Shown here one piece after another: positions 34,540 through 42,525 of a stretch of DNA of 64,000 bases. Each line of letters opens with the position of its first letter. Position 1 is the stretch's first letter. Made by a program: the position numbers and the translations under genes. Origin of the DNA: Cellvibrio sp. 79 (GTDB taxonomy: Bacteria > Pseudomonadota > Gammaproteobacteria > Pseudomonadales > Cellvibrionaceae); contig MVDH01000006.1 in the NCBI GenBank assembly GCA_003056245.1, positions 186,001-250,000 on the forward strand, written 5' to 3'. Below the pieces are notes generated by a model. That model saw only the letters and a program-made list of their open reading frames with translations. It had not been told where the DNA came from and ran no database searches.

Positions 34540-34746
34540 TTAGAGACCGATTACGTTCTCAGCCTGTGGGCCTTTTTGACCTGGCTTAACGTCGAATTCT
34601 ACTTTTTGGCCTTCTGCCAGGGTTTTGAAACCTGAACCAGTGATAGCGCTGTAGTGAACAAATACGTCTTGACCCGCTTCGCTTGCGATAAAACCGAAAC
34701 CTTTAGACTCGTTGAACCACTTAACGGTGCCAGTACTTCTAGCCAT
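34540..34746 (-). CDS. cspA: CspA-family cold-shock protein
   Basis: This 68-residue OB-fold RNA chaperone begins [20 protein letters not shown] (RNP1 KGFGFI) and contains the RNP2 element DVFVHYSAI. The start at 34746 has GAGG seven bases upstream. It is the only gene between pitA and the FNR gene. Upstream lies a promoter (34921-34949) that would give a leader of about 168 bases, the length at which cold-shock mRNAs are post-transcriptionally regulated in E. coli. Confidence 0.95.
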   Translation of the reverse strand: MARSTGTVKWFNESKGFGFIASEAGQDVFVHYSAITGSGFKTLAEGQKVEFDVKPGQKGPQAENVIGL

Positions 34747-34920
34747 ATAAACCTCGATGCTCTTTAGAAAATTATAAGTTGAATACCCCAAGATGGAGCC
34801 CGGCTGGCGAATTCAGATGTTACTTATGAAGAACTATTCGAGGTTGCTAATAGATGTACTGCTAGAACAACGGATATTTGACTTACCATAAATAATGCTG
34901 CGGATGGGCCAGCGAAAAGC

Positions 34921-34949
34921 ACTATATTCCGGCCAAATCATGATGTAAA
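34921..34949 (-). promoter_or_regulatory. promoter of cspA-type gene
   Basis: On the minus strand, TTTACA (34949-34944) and TATAGT (34926-34921) are separated by exactly 17 bases. Transcription would start near 34914, giving a 5' leader of about 168 bases. Confidence 0.65.
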
Positions 34950-35097
34950 GATTTTATTTAGCCCTCTAAAAATCATTTTTGGATATAAGGCCGTTAAGCG
35001 CTGCGGCAATTTGTCACTCCCTTTGCTTGCCTTTAAACCGCTAAAATTCGCCTCATCCCTGTTGCAATAAACTCCGTTCAGGGAGGCCAACTTTCAC

Positions 35098-35151
35098 TTA
35101 ACCGGAACCCCCGGTTAATCTCCCTAGGGCTGGAAATCCAGCCCATTTTTT
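35098..35151 (+). terminator. tandem hairpins with T run, no upstream gene on this strand
   Basis: TTAACCGG-AACCC-CCGGTTAA (35098-35118) is followed by GGGCTGG-AAAT-CCAGCCC (35127-35144) and ATTTTTTA. This looks like an intrinsic terminator on the plus strand, but no plus-strand gene precedes it back to pitA. It may end a small RNA. The remaining 530-base spacer between cspA and the FNR gene shows only the cspA promoter. Confidence 0.6.
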
Positions 35152-35279
35152 ACATTTAATCATTGATCATTTAGTGATTTAGTACACTCGGGCTTATCGC
35201 GCTTTACCCTCGTAACCAAAGCTGCAACAATCCACATCGCACATTTTCTTGCCCGCGATTCGCGTGAGGTTGCCGCTTC

Positions 35280-36038
35280 ATGACTATTAATCCAACCCTT
35301 ATTAAAGCACCAGACTCCAGTTGCCCCCACGACAAACGCGTGAGCTGTGGTAATTGCCGATTAAATACCATCTGCTTGCCTATCAGCCTTCATATCGATG
35401 ACATTGATAAGCTCAACAATATTGTTCAACGTGGCAAGCCACTGCAAAAGGGGGATTATTTATATCGAGCTAACGATCCTTTTGATTCAGTATTCGCTAT
35501 TCGTTCCGGTGCAGTTAAAGCAATGACCTTAAGCGATAACGGTGAAGAACAAGTAACCGGTTTTTATTTACCTGGTGAAGTGGTTGGCATGGATGGTATT
35601 GCAGATAATCGTTATACAAACTCGGTAATTGCATTGGAAACAGCATCGGTATGTGAAATTCCATTTAATCGCATGGAAGAATTAAGTCTGCAGATCCCCA
35701 ATTTGCAACGCCATTTTTTCCAGTTAATGAGCCGCGAAATTACCCAGGACCAACAAATCATCACATTACTGAGTAAAAGCAGCGCGGAAGAGCGCATCGC
35801 CGCCCTGTTGCTTAGTATCTCCAGCCGCAATAGTCGCCGCCAACTTTCAGCAACCGCATTTCGCTTGCCAATGTCACGCACTGATATCGGCAATTATCTA
35901 GGCCTGACCATTGAAACCGTCAGCCGGATTTTTACTCGCCTGCAAAAACAGGCGGTGATTCATGTTGATAAAAAAGAAGTGCTTATTAAAAATATGGATC
36001 AGTTACGTAGTATCGCTAACGGCGATGCCGCTTGTTAA
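35280..36038 (+). CDS. fnr: FNR/Anr oxygen-sensing transcriptional regulator
   Basis: The 252-residue protein has all four 4Fe-4S ligands expected of FNR: Cys23, Cys26 and Cys32 in SCGNCRLNTICLP, and Cys125 in ETASVCEIPF. A cyclic-nucleotide-like domain, dimer helix (QLMSREITQDQQIITLLSK) and helix-turn-helix (LGLTIETVSRIFTRLQK with Glu, Ser and Arg contacts) follow. Loss of the cluster in oxygen would turn it off. In pseudomonads the orthologue is Anr. It is followed 16 bases later by a DUF4202 gene, probably in one transcript. No clear FNR box was found ahead of it. Confidence 0.95.
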   Translation: MTINPTLIKAPDSSCPHDKRVSCGNCRLNTICLPISLHIDDIDKLNNIVQRGKPLQKGDYLYRANDPFDSVFAIRSGAVKAMTLSDNGEEQVTGFYLPGEVVGMDGIADNRYTNSVIALETASVCEIPFNRMEELSLQIPNLQRHFFQLMSREITQDQQIITLLSKSSAEERIAALLLSISSRNSRRQLSATAFRLPMSRTDIGNYLGLTIETVSRIFTRLQKQAVIHVDKKEVLIKNMDQLRSIANGDAAC

Positions 36039-36054
36039 TTAACGGGATTACATT

Positions 36055-36648
36055 ATGACTGCTTTAACTCGCCTGAATGCTACCCTATCGGCATTTGACG
36101 AAGCCAACCTGCAAGACCCAAACACCGAACTGGTTGATGGAAAACCAGTCGCAAAAGAATGGATTTATGCACAAAGAATGAATGCACAGCTGCATAAATT
36201 TTGTGATACCCCCTCTGAAGCACTGCAGCTTGCAACTCGCAGCCAACATATTTGTCGCTGGAAAATCCCACGCACTGATTACCCAATGGATCGAAGCGGT
36301 TATAAAAAATGGCGCCTGGACCTGGCGCAAATGCATGGCGATATCGCTGGCGAAATAATGGCTGCTCACGGATATGATGAAAGCATCATCACGCGTGTTA
36401 AGGATTTATTGCTTAAGCGCAGCTTAAAACGCGACGAAGAAGTGCAAGTATTGGAAGACGTCATATGCCTGGTGTTTATTGAGTTTTACCTGGAGGATTT
36501 TGCCAGTAAACACGATGAAGCAAAACTGATCGATATTATTCGCAAAACCTGGAACAAGATGTCCGCCAAGGGGCACGAAGCTGCGCTGCAATTACCTTTA
36601 TCGCAAGCCATGCTCTCATTGGTAACCAAAGCATTAAGCCCTGATTAA
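36055..36648 (+). CDS. DUF4202 domain protein
   Basis: The 197-residue protein matches the DUF4202 pattern: an ALxRLNATLSAFDEAN start, KEWIYAQRM, RSQHICRWKIPRTDYPMDRSGYKKWR (read in parts) and VICLVFIEFYLEDF. The fold is predicted mostly helical and HD-domain-like, though the full set of metal ligands is not obvious. Function is unknown. It lies between the FNR gene and a SirB2-like gene, so expression may respond to oxygen. No signal or membrane segment is seen. Confidence 0.85.
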   Translation: MTALTRLNATLSAFDEANLQDPNTELVDGKPVAKEWIYAQRMNAQLHKFCDTPSEALQLATRSQHICRWKIPRTDYPMDRSGYKKWRLDLAQMHGDIAGEIMAAHGYDESIITRVKDLLLKRSLKRDEEVQVLEDVICLVFIEFYLEDFASKHDEAKLIDIIRKTWNKMSAKGHEAALQLPLSQAMLSLVTKALSPD

Positions 36649-36689
36649 CTATTCCCATACATTAATAATCACCATTAAAGGAAAACACC

Positions 36690-37067
36690 GTGTACTTAGC
36701 CTTGAAACATTTGCATCTAACATTTGTTGCGCTATCATTAATTTTATTTGTATTGCGCGGCATTTGGCTGTTCATGAATTCCAGTATGCTCGGCAAAAAA
36801 TGGGTGAAAATTCTACCGCATATTGTAAGCACGTTATTATTAGTCAGCGGTATTGTGCTAGCCGTGCATTTGCAGCTGTCGCCAGGCAGCCAACCGTGGT
36901 TGCTCGCTAAAATCATTGCACTCGTTGCGTATATCGGATTGGGTGTTGCTGCATTTAAAGCAGCCAATCCAGTTAACCGCAAAGCATTTTGGTTAATTGC
37001 ACTTTTGGTATTTGCATATATGGTGAGTGTCGCTATCACTAAAAACCCGCTGGTCTTTTTTGATTGA
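36690..37067 (+). CDS. SirB2-family inner-membrane protein
   Basis: This 125-residue protein has four membrane segments and the SirB2 pattern: LKHLHLTFVALSLILFVLRG, LPHIVSTLLLVSG, WLLAKIIALVAYIGLG and AFWLIALLVFAYMV. Members are conserved but uncharacterised. It is third in an fnr-DUF4202-SirB2 run. A terminator follows at 37088. Confidence 0.87.
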   Translation: MYLALKHLHLTFVALSLILFVLRGIWLFMNSSMLGKKWVKILPHIVSTLLLVSGIVLAVHLQLSPGSQPWLLAKIIALVAYIGLGVAAFKAANPVNRKAFWLIALLVFAYMVSVAITKNPLVFFD

Positions 37068-37087
37068 GATAATTCAAAGACAGACAA

Positions 37088-37117
37088 TAAAAAACGGCGC
37101 CTTGAGCGCCGTTTTTT
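37088..37117. terminator. bidirectional terminator
   Basis: AAAACGGCGC-CTTGA-GCGCCGTTTT with A/T runs on both sides lies between the convergent SirB2-like and 113-residue hypothetical genes. Confidence 0.92.
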
Positions 37118-37131
37118 ATGTGATATTGCAA

Positions 37132-37467
37132 TCAGGAGTTTTTCTTCAATGAAAGCACAGAACGCTGCGGTTTATCCGGGCGATCAGCAAAACGCTTGGC
37201 CAGTTCTTCACGCGCTTTAATCGCTTCGGTTTTAGCATCTTGCGGATTGGATTGCCATGACTTGGGAGCACTGCCTCCGGCTTTCGCCAAAAACTCTATA
37301 CCCGATCGCAACAAGCGAGCCTGATCCACAAAACTAATTCCCTCTGGAAATTTACCAGGGTAAACCTCTGATGGATCTTTAGGATTACCTTCTACTCGAA
37401 TCGTAAAACCAGTGGCATGGGTTGCCGTGCCTGTCACCGAGTCTGCTGTCCAATCATCAAAATTCAT
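37132..37467 (-). CDS. conserved hypothetical protein
   Basis: Starting at MNFDDWTADSVTG (three codons after an alternative Met) the protein is 111 residues. It is hydrophilic, with no signal or membrane segment: a Gly/Pro-rich first half (FTIRVEGNPKDPSEVYPGKF) and a helical basic second half (AREELAKRFADRP). No family is recognised. It is convergent with the SirB2-like gene and downstream of trhO with a 72-base gap. Confidence 0.6.
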   Translation of the reverse strand: MNFDDWTADSVTGTATHATGFTIRVEGNPKDPSEVYPGKFPEGISFVDQARLLRSGIEFLAKAGGSAPKSWQSNPQDAKTEAIKAREELAKRFADRPDKPQRSVLSLKKNS

Positions 37468-37539
37468 AAGTACCACTTGATGTCATCAATGAAGCTGCCA
37501 TTAAATCATATTGTAATTATGTGACAAAATAGCTAAACA

Positions 37540-38556
37540 CTATTTTCCAGCAGAAATTGCTGTCATATTTACAGTTTCCAGGGAATTTCGGCGCTGCTCT
37601 TCGCGATGTTCGCGTTTTTGCGCGGCACGCAGCTGACGCTCGGGGGGTAATGCACCAATATGGGTTTCATTGCGCTCCTTAGCCAGGTCAATTTGTTTTT
37701 GACGTTCAGCAAAACGAACTTTCTGGTCTTCCGTAAGCTTGTCATAACAACGCGGGCAACAAACTCCGAGCATATATTGTGGTGACAGCTTATCGTCTTC
37801 TGTAATCGGGTATCGACAACCATGGCATTGATCGTAAATGCCCTTTTCAAGTTTATGGTTCACGGCAACGCGATTATCGAATACAAAACATTCGCCGCGC
37901 CAAAGACTTTCTTCTTCCGGCACCTCCTCCAGATATTTAAGAATGCCACCTTCCAGGTGGTAGACCTCAGCAAAACCCTGCTCTTTCAAATAAGCAGTGG
38001 ATTTCTCGCAGCGAATGCCACCGGTACAAAACATGGCGACTTTCTTATGCTTGGCCGGGTCCAGATTTGCCGCTACGTAAGCAGGAAATTCGCGAAAGGT
38101 TTCCGTTTGCGGATCTATTGCGCGCTCAAATGTTCCAATCTCGTATTCATAAGAGTTGCGAGTATCAATCACCACTACATCAGGATCGCTAATCAAGGCG
38201 TTCCAATCTTTGGGTTTTACATAGGTACCCACGATTTGCTGTGGATCAATACCGTTAACACCCATGGTGACTATTTCTTTTTTCAACTTAACCTTCATGC
38301 GATAGAAAGGCTGCTCTTCGTAAAAGGATTCCTTATAACTCAACCCCTCAAACCGGCCATCAGCCTGCAAAAAAGCAACCAGGCCATCTATAGCTGCCCG
38401 TGAGCCCGAAACTGTGCCATTGATGCCCTCTTCTGCCAATAACAACGTGCCTTTGATATCAAGGGAATCACACAAATCTTTCAGGCGCGGAACCAGCGCG
38501 TCGTAATCAGGTAATTTCACGAATTTATACAATGCAGCTACAACAATTTGACTCAT
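37540..38556 (-). CDS. trhO: tRNA uridine-34 hydroxylase TrhO (rhodanese-fold)
   Basis: TrhO (formerly YceA) makes the oxygen-dependent ho5U34 step toward cmo5U in tRNA. The start [12 protein letters not shown] at 38556 gives 338 residues. An N-terminal acylphosphatase-like domain precedes the rhodanese domain. The active-site loop is [12 protein letters not shown] (Cys about 177). A Cys-rich C-terminal part with CHGCRYPI and CCPRCYD follows, as in other family members. Downstream of the pathway this modification is methylated by CmoM, whose gene is elsewhere in the window. Confidence 0.94.
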   Translation of the reverse strand: MSQIVVAALYKFVKLPDYDALVPRLKDLCDSLDIKGTLLLAEEGINGTVSGSRAAIDGLVAFLQADGRFEGLSYKESFYEEQPFYRMKVKLKKEIVTMGVNGIDPQQIVGTYVKPKDWNALISDPDVVVIDTRNSYEYEIGTFERAIDPQTETFREFPAYVAANLDPAKHKKVAMFCTGGIRCEKSTAYLKEQGFAEVYHLEGGILKYLEEVPEEESLWRGECFVFDNRVAVNHKLEKGIYDQCHGCRYPITEDDKLSPQYMLGVCCPRCYDKLTEDQKVRFAERQKQIDLAKERNETHIGALPPERQLRAAQKREHREEQRRNSLETVNMTAISAGK

Positions 38557-38646
38557 AAGGATCACTTCAACAGTTTAAAACAGGGATCAGACCGGCCCCC
38601 CGGTTCATCGGGCGCGCATTATAGGCGTTTATTTTTTGTACAACCA

Positions 38647-38976
38647 CTAGTTCTTTTGTTGGTCATGTTTACTTCCACCCAAACACTGCGGAGACGCTGG
38701 AACCTGGTTATTGCTTTGCCATTCATCCGGGCTAAATGTATGCAGGGCCAAAGCATGGACACCAGCTTTCAGTTCGTCCGCCAGACAAGCATAAATAGCT
38801 TGATGGCGCTGCACCTGACGCTTTCCCTGAAACAAAGGTGAAACCAGGGTCACCTTAAAATGAGTTTCCGAACCTGCTGGCACCGAATGCATATAACTTT
38901 CATTAATGACCTCAAGATGTTCAGGTTGAAAACTTGAGCTGAGCTTGGTATTTATTTGATTTTCAACGGGATTCAT
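38647..38976 (-). CDS. bolA: BolA family transcriptional/iron-sulfur regulator
   Basis: The start MNPVENQINTKL at 38976 (109 residues) is preferred over a longer frame. It matches E. coli BolA closely: HLEVINESYMHSVPAGSETHFKVTLVS (read in parts), RHQAIYACLADEL, and VHALALHTFSPDEW. BolA binds DNA and, with monothiol glutaredoxins, 2Fe-2S clusters. It lies 90 bases upstream of the trhO start on the same strand and is divergent from the small Arg-rich gene. Confidence 0.95.
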   Translation of the reverse strand: MNPVENQINTKLSSSFQPEHLEVINESYMHSVPAGSETHFKVTLVSPLFQGKRQVQRHQAIYACLADELKAGVHALALHTFSPDEWQSNNQVPASPQCLGGSKHDQQKN

Positions 38977-39169
38977 AGCGATAACCTTGAATATGGCAAT
39001 GTACAGGGATAGCACTTGGCTATCTGGCCAACAAAATCCATGCAAAAAAACTGGCGGCATTTTACCGTCAAAGATCTACACTGTGTTGACTTGGCGCAAG
39101 TAGAATGCAAGTTAATCCAAAGCCAGATAACCATAACAGTTTGCAATGGGGGATAACAAAGTAGATATC

Positions 39170-39373
39170 ATGAGCGACCACAAGTTTTTCATCGACCGTC
39201 GTAAAGGCGCTGATCGCCGCCTGGATCGGGACCCCTGTAAAAACCTGCCGATGGACATATACCATCGCAAACGCCGCAAATCCACCGAGCGCCGAACTCA
39301 GGAACGTAGCCTTGCTGATGACTACATGGCATTCCTGGGCGCTGCCGACTTAAACAACCCAATGAATCATTGA
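39170..39373 (+). CDS. small Arg/Asp-rich hypothetical protein
   Basis: The start MSDHKFFIDRRKGADRR gives 67 residues; an alternative Met at 39146 is in frame, and neither has a good Shine-Dalgarno sequence. The protein is strongly charged with repeated DRR/RR pairs in its first two thirds and an uncharged tail (YMAFLGAADLNNP). It carries no known domain. A perfect hairpin follows the stop, which supports a short transcription unit. Coding status is plausible but not proven. Confidence 0.5.
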   Translation: MSDHKFFIDRRKGADRRLDRDPCKNLPMDIYHRKRRKSTERRTQERSLADDYMAFLGAADLNNPMNH

Positions 39374-39377
39374 ATTA

Positions 39378-39404
39378 ATTCGAGCCTCGTAAAGAGGCTC
39401 GAAT
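39378..39404 (+). terminator. hairpin after small Arg-rich gene
   Basis: ATTCGAGCCTC pairs with GAGGCTCGAAT around GTAAA (11-base stem) starting four bases after the stop. It lacks a T run, so it may stabilise or weakly terminate the transcript. Confidence 0.5.
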
Positions 39405-39439
39405 CAAACGTTGAAAGTCTCCAAGACTGGATCAATTGC

Positions 39440-39823
39440 TTAATAAACAGGTCCCCAAAAGCGATTAAACGCAACGATTGCCCATACCACCGCCAATAGC
39501 ATCAAACTTAAAAACACCAGTGCCGAACCAATATCCTTGGCACGCCCTGAAAGTTCATGCCGCTCACTTCCGGTACGGTCTACAACCGCCTCCACGGATG
39601 AATTTGCCAGTTCCGCCATCAACACCCAAAACACGCTACTAATTAATAAAATTAATTCAATGTGACTCTGCGCCAACCAGAAAGCGGTTGGAATTAAAAT
39701 GATAGCCAACGCCACTTCCTGTCGAAACGCGGCTTCATATTTCCAGCTTGCAGCGAAGCCCTTCATCGAATATCCAAAAGCATCTATTACACGCGCTATA
39801 CCGGTTTTACCTGGCTTACCCAT
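39440..39823 (-). CDS. dgkA: diacylglycerol kinase
   Basis: This small membrane enzyme of 127 residues phosphorylates diacylglycerol, recycling it to phosphatidic acid. It has the DgkA layout: an amphipathic N-terminal helix (RVIDAFGYSMKGFAASWKYEAAFRQE), three membrane spans and the signature ELANSSVEAVVDR. It is divergent from the PAP2 gene 141 bases away, so a lipid kinase and a lipid phosphatase share a promoter region. Confidence 0.95.
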   Translation of the reverse strand: MGKPGKTGIARVIDAFGYSMKGFAASWKYEAAFRQEVALAIILIPTAFWLAQSHIELILLISSVFWVLMAELANSSVEAVVDRTGSERHELSGRAKDIGSALVFLSLMLLAVVWAIVAFNRFWGPVY

Positions 39824-39964
39824 TCACCTTCTCCCGCAGTTGTCATTTCACATTCATTGAGTGTTCACAGAATAGTCACATAGCAGTGTTACAAAATATC
39901 GGGTGATGCTGTTTTTGCACACCAGCCCGGATTCCTGTGCAACATTAACTAAAGGCGGTGAATC

Positions 39965-40507
39965 ATGAACACATTTTTACAGCGCGTCCACCATTTGGAT
40001 ACCCTTGCATTCTTGTGGGTGCATGTGACAAAAGGTTTTCAATATCGTCGTTCTGTCAGGTTTATTTCACATACGGGTGATGGTCCGGTTTATTTTTTAA
40101 TTGCATTGGCGCTACTACTTACAGAACCCATAGTGGGCCCAGCATTTTTTTGGGCTGGAATTATTGCTTACATTTTTGATGTCAGCCTGTATCTGCTATT
40201 AAAAAACCTGATCAAGCGAGACCGCCCGGCGGTAAAAATTACGACTTACCAAGCATTTATAACACCTTCTGATCAATTCAGTTTTCCTTCCGGTCATACC
40301 GCAGCCGCATTTTTATTTGCCTGCCTGATTTTGAATTTTTATCCCGTTTTTGCCATTCCTGCTTTCATTTGGGCTACTGCGATTGGAATGAGCAGGGTGT
40401 TATTGGGCGTTCATTATCCAACCGATCTTGTTGCTGGTGCAGTTCTCGGTAGCGCCTGCGCATTCTGGGGAATTTATTTGCACTCGTTGATAAACACATT
40501 GAACTAA
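39965..40507 (+). CDS. PAP2-family membrane phosphatase
   Basis: The 180-residue protein has about five membrane segments and the complete three-part PAP2 motif: Lys80...Arg87-Pro88 (KNLIKRDRP), PSGH (108-111), and Ser143-Arg...His150...Asp154 (SRVLLGVHYPTD). It is therefore a likely lipid phosphatase, with phosphatidic acid, lipid pyrophosphates or undecaprenyl-PP as candidate substrates. It precedes the MJ1255-type glycosyltransferase by 32 bases on the same strand, so a lipid-linked glycan step is an attractive reading. Confidence 0.93.
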   Translation: MNTFLQRVHHLDTLAFLWVHVTKGFQYRRSVRFISHTGDGPVYFLIALALLLTEPIVGPAFFWAGIIAYIFDVSLYLLLKNLIKRDRPAVKITTYQAFITPSDQFSFPSGHTAAAFLFACLILNFYPVFAIPAFIWATAIGMSRVLLGVHYPTDLVAGAVLGSACAFWGIYLHSLINTLN

Positions 40508-40539
40508 CTACATAGTTTCGATTCATTTGAGAACATTGC

Positions 40540-41601
40540 ATGAAAATATTGTACGGAGTTCAAGGCACAGGTAATGGCCACACTACCCGCGCACGCATAA
40601 TGGCAAAAGCGCTCGCTGATGCAGGCGCGCAAGTTGATTGGGTATTCTCGGGGCGCGAGCGCGATAAATTTTTTGATATGGAAATATTTGGGAATTACCA
40701 ATCCTATCGCGGCCTTACATTCGCTACGCAAAGCGGCAAAGTACGCTATTTTAAAACAGCACTCACTTCCAATATCGCCCAACTTTATCAAGACTCCAAA
40801 AAAGTAAACGTCGAAGGTTATGATTTTATTATCAATGACTTCGAGCCCGTATCGGCGTGGGCTGCCAAGCGCGCGGGGAAAAAAGTGATCGGGTTATCGC
40901 ACCAAAATGCGTTTTATTATGATATTCCCAAAGTTGATAGCAATATTGTTGTAAATTGGTTTATGCGCAATTTTGCACCGGTCACCATGCCCATTGGTTT
41001 GCATTGGCATCATTTCAACCAACCGATTTTACCGCCGTTAGTTGAACGATCGCACTACCCCAATATCTCCACCCCCAAACATTATTTGGTCTACCTTCCA
41101 TTTGCAGGCTTGGACGATATAGTGCCGCAACTACGCGAATTTCCGGACTACGATTTTTTTGTCTATCAACCTGTCCCCGCTGCATACAATGATGGGCATA
41201 TTCATGTCCGCCCATTTTCACGTGATGGATTCCAAATGGACTTGCATCGCTGTGAGGGGGTTATATGCAGTGCAGGATTTGAATTACCCAGCGAAGCAAT
41301 TCATTTAGGTAAAAAAATTTTAGTGCAGCCAGTTGCGGGACAAATGGAGCAAAAATCCAATGCATTGGCCTTGGAGAAACTGGGCTATGGTCATGCAACA
41401 AAACGCTTTGATATAGAAACATTGCGTAAATGGTTGCCCTTGCCAGCACCTGCAAAACCACACGATTATCCAGATGTTGCAAAAGCATTAGTCAATTGGT
41501 TGATGAAAGGTGGCGGAGACAGTATTCACGAATTGCAGCAACAGCTATGGAAGGAAACTATTGAATTGGCAAGTACTGGTCGACAAGCATTTGCCAAATA
41601 A
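40540..41601 (+). CDS. MJ1255/VC2487-type glycosyltransferase-like protein
   Basis: The 353-residue protein begins MKILYGVQGTGNGHTTRA; the GxGxGHxxR loop (residues 8-17) is the GT28/MurG-like nucleotide-sugar fold signature. The family signature continues with DWVFSGRERDKFF, INDFEPVSAWAAK and the C-terminal GFELPSEAIHLGKKILVQPVAGQMEQ, a donor-binding region. The MJ1255 family is conserved from archaea to gammaproteobacteria without a known acceptor. It probably works at the inner membrane with the PAP2 protein upstream; that pairing is an inference. Confidence 0.85.
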   Translation: MKILYGVQGTGNGHTTRARIMAKALADAGAQVDWVFSGRERDKFFDMEIFGNYQSYRGLTFATQSGKVRYFKTALTSNIAQLYQDSKKVNVEGYDFIINDFEPVSAWAAKRAGKKVIGLSHQNAFYYDIPKVDSNIVVNWFMRNFAPVTMPIGLHWHHFNQPILPPLVERSHYPNISTPKHYLVYLPFAGLDDIVPQLREFPDYDFFVYQPVPAAYNDGHIHVRPFSRDGFQMDLHRCEGVICSAGFELPSEAIHLGKKILVQPVAGQMEQKSNALALEKLGYGHATKRFDIETLRKWLPLPAPAKPHDYPDVAKALVNWLMKGGGDSIHELQQQLWKETIELASTGRQAFAK

Positions 41602-41604
41602 GTA

Positions 41605-42021
41605 CTAATCAAACGAAATTTTTTGTCGCGCCGCTTTAATGGCGCCGCGCTGGCTCTTTGAATCCATACGTTTTTGTTTGGACGAAAAAGTAGGCTTAGT
41701 TGCACGGCGCGTTTTTTCAATTTTTATTGCACCTACGATAATTTCTTGTAGACGCAACAACGCATCTTCGCGATTTTGCTCCTGGGTACGGTAACGCTGG
41801 GCCTTGATAATCAGCACGCCGTCATTAGTGATACGGTTATCTTCCAGTGCCATAAGTCGCAGTTTGCAAAAATCCGTTAATGAAGAATTAGGGATATCAA
41901 AACGTAAATGTACCGCACTCGACACCTTATTGACATTTTGCCCACCCGCGCCTTGGGCGCGCATCGCAGTCAACTCGATTTCACTCATGGGAATTGCAAG
42001 ACTGGCGTTAATTCGCAACAT
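41605..42021 (-). CDS. arfB: alternative ribosome-rescue factor / peptidyl-tRNA hydrolase ArfB
   Basis: ArfB (YaeJ) releases stalled peptides from ribosomes on mRNAs lacking a stop codon. Started at MLRINASLAIP (42021, 138 residues), the GGQ motif is at 26-28 in MRAQGAGGQNVNKVSS. A long basic C-terminal tail (SSKQKRMDSKSQRGAIKAARQKI) enters the empty mRNA channel. It overlaps the end of rseC by 14 bases, so it is probably co-transcribed with the sigma-E regulators. An upstream frame extension into rseC is not accepted. Confidence 0.92.
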   Translation of the reverse strand: MLRINASLAIPMSEIELTAMRAQGAGGQNVNKVSSAVHLRFDIPNSSLTDFCKLRLMALEDNRITNDGVLIIKAQRYRTQEQNREDALLRLQEIIVGAIKIEKTRRATKPTFSSKQKRMDSKSQRGAIKAARQKISFD

Positions 42022-42496
42022 GTTGGTGATTTTCATCAGACTGATAAAAATGAATTGGTTTGGTATCGTCAACCAGGATTGGCTGCAATCTGGAATTATG
42101 GCGATTACGCCAGGAATGCCAGCGCACAATTAATCCACCCAATAACAAACCTGCCAGGCCACAACTCATTGTTATAGCTTCATTGGCAAATTGAAGCTGT
42201 GAAATAGATGTTGCAGCTACCAATCCCAGCAAAGGAATCATGTAAACGATCAAAGAACTTTTAGCGATTATGTCGTCAGAGATTCCAATCTGAATTTTAT
42301 CACCCGGCTGATAGTTTGCAGGACTTCGCCCCTCCAGCAAAACCCGGATATAAGCAGGATGACCATCCCACTTATTCATCAAACGCTGCCCGCAGCCCTT
42401 TTCTGCTTTACATGAACCACAGGCATTTTTTTGAATGGTCTCTACCCATACTCCCTCATTTTCAATAGCCACTATACGACCAGTTTCAATTATCAT
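42008..42496 (-). CDS. rseC: SoxR-reducing/sigma-E regulator RseC
   Basis: The 162-residue inner-membrane protein has the family Cys cluster ACGSCKAEKGCGQ (Cys26, Cys29, Cys35) at the N-terminus and two membrane spans in the middle. RseC modulates sigma-E and, in E. coli, is part of the SoxR-reducing system. It is 29 bases after rseB and overlaps arfB. It is the last regulator of the rpoE-rseA-rseB-rseC operon. Confidence 0.93.
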   Translation of the reverse strand: MIIETGRIVAIENEGVWVETIQKNACGSCKAEKGCGQRLMNKWDGHPAYIRVLLEGRSPANYQPGDKIQIGISDDIIAKSSLIVYMIPLLGLVAATSISQLQFANEAITMSCGLAGLLLGGLIVRWHSWRNRHNSRLQPILVDDTKPIHFYQSDENHQHVAN

Positions 42497-42525
42497 TTCA
42501 GTACATCCAATGAAAAAAGGGAGGA

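Noticed and set aside
35163-35178. FNR box ahead of the fnr gene (TTGATCATTTAGTGA)
   Set aside because: Only the first half matches TTGAT-N4-ATCAA.
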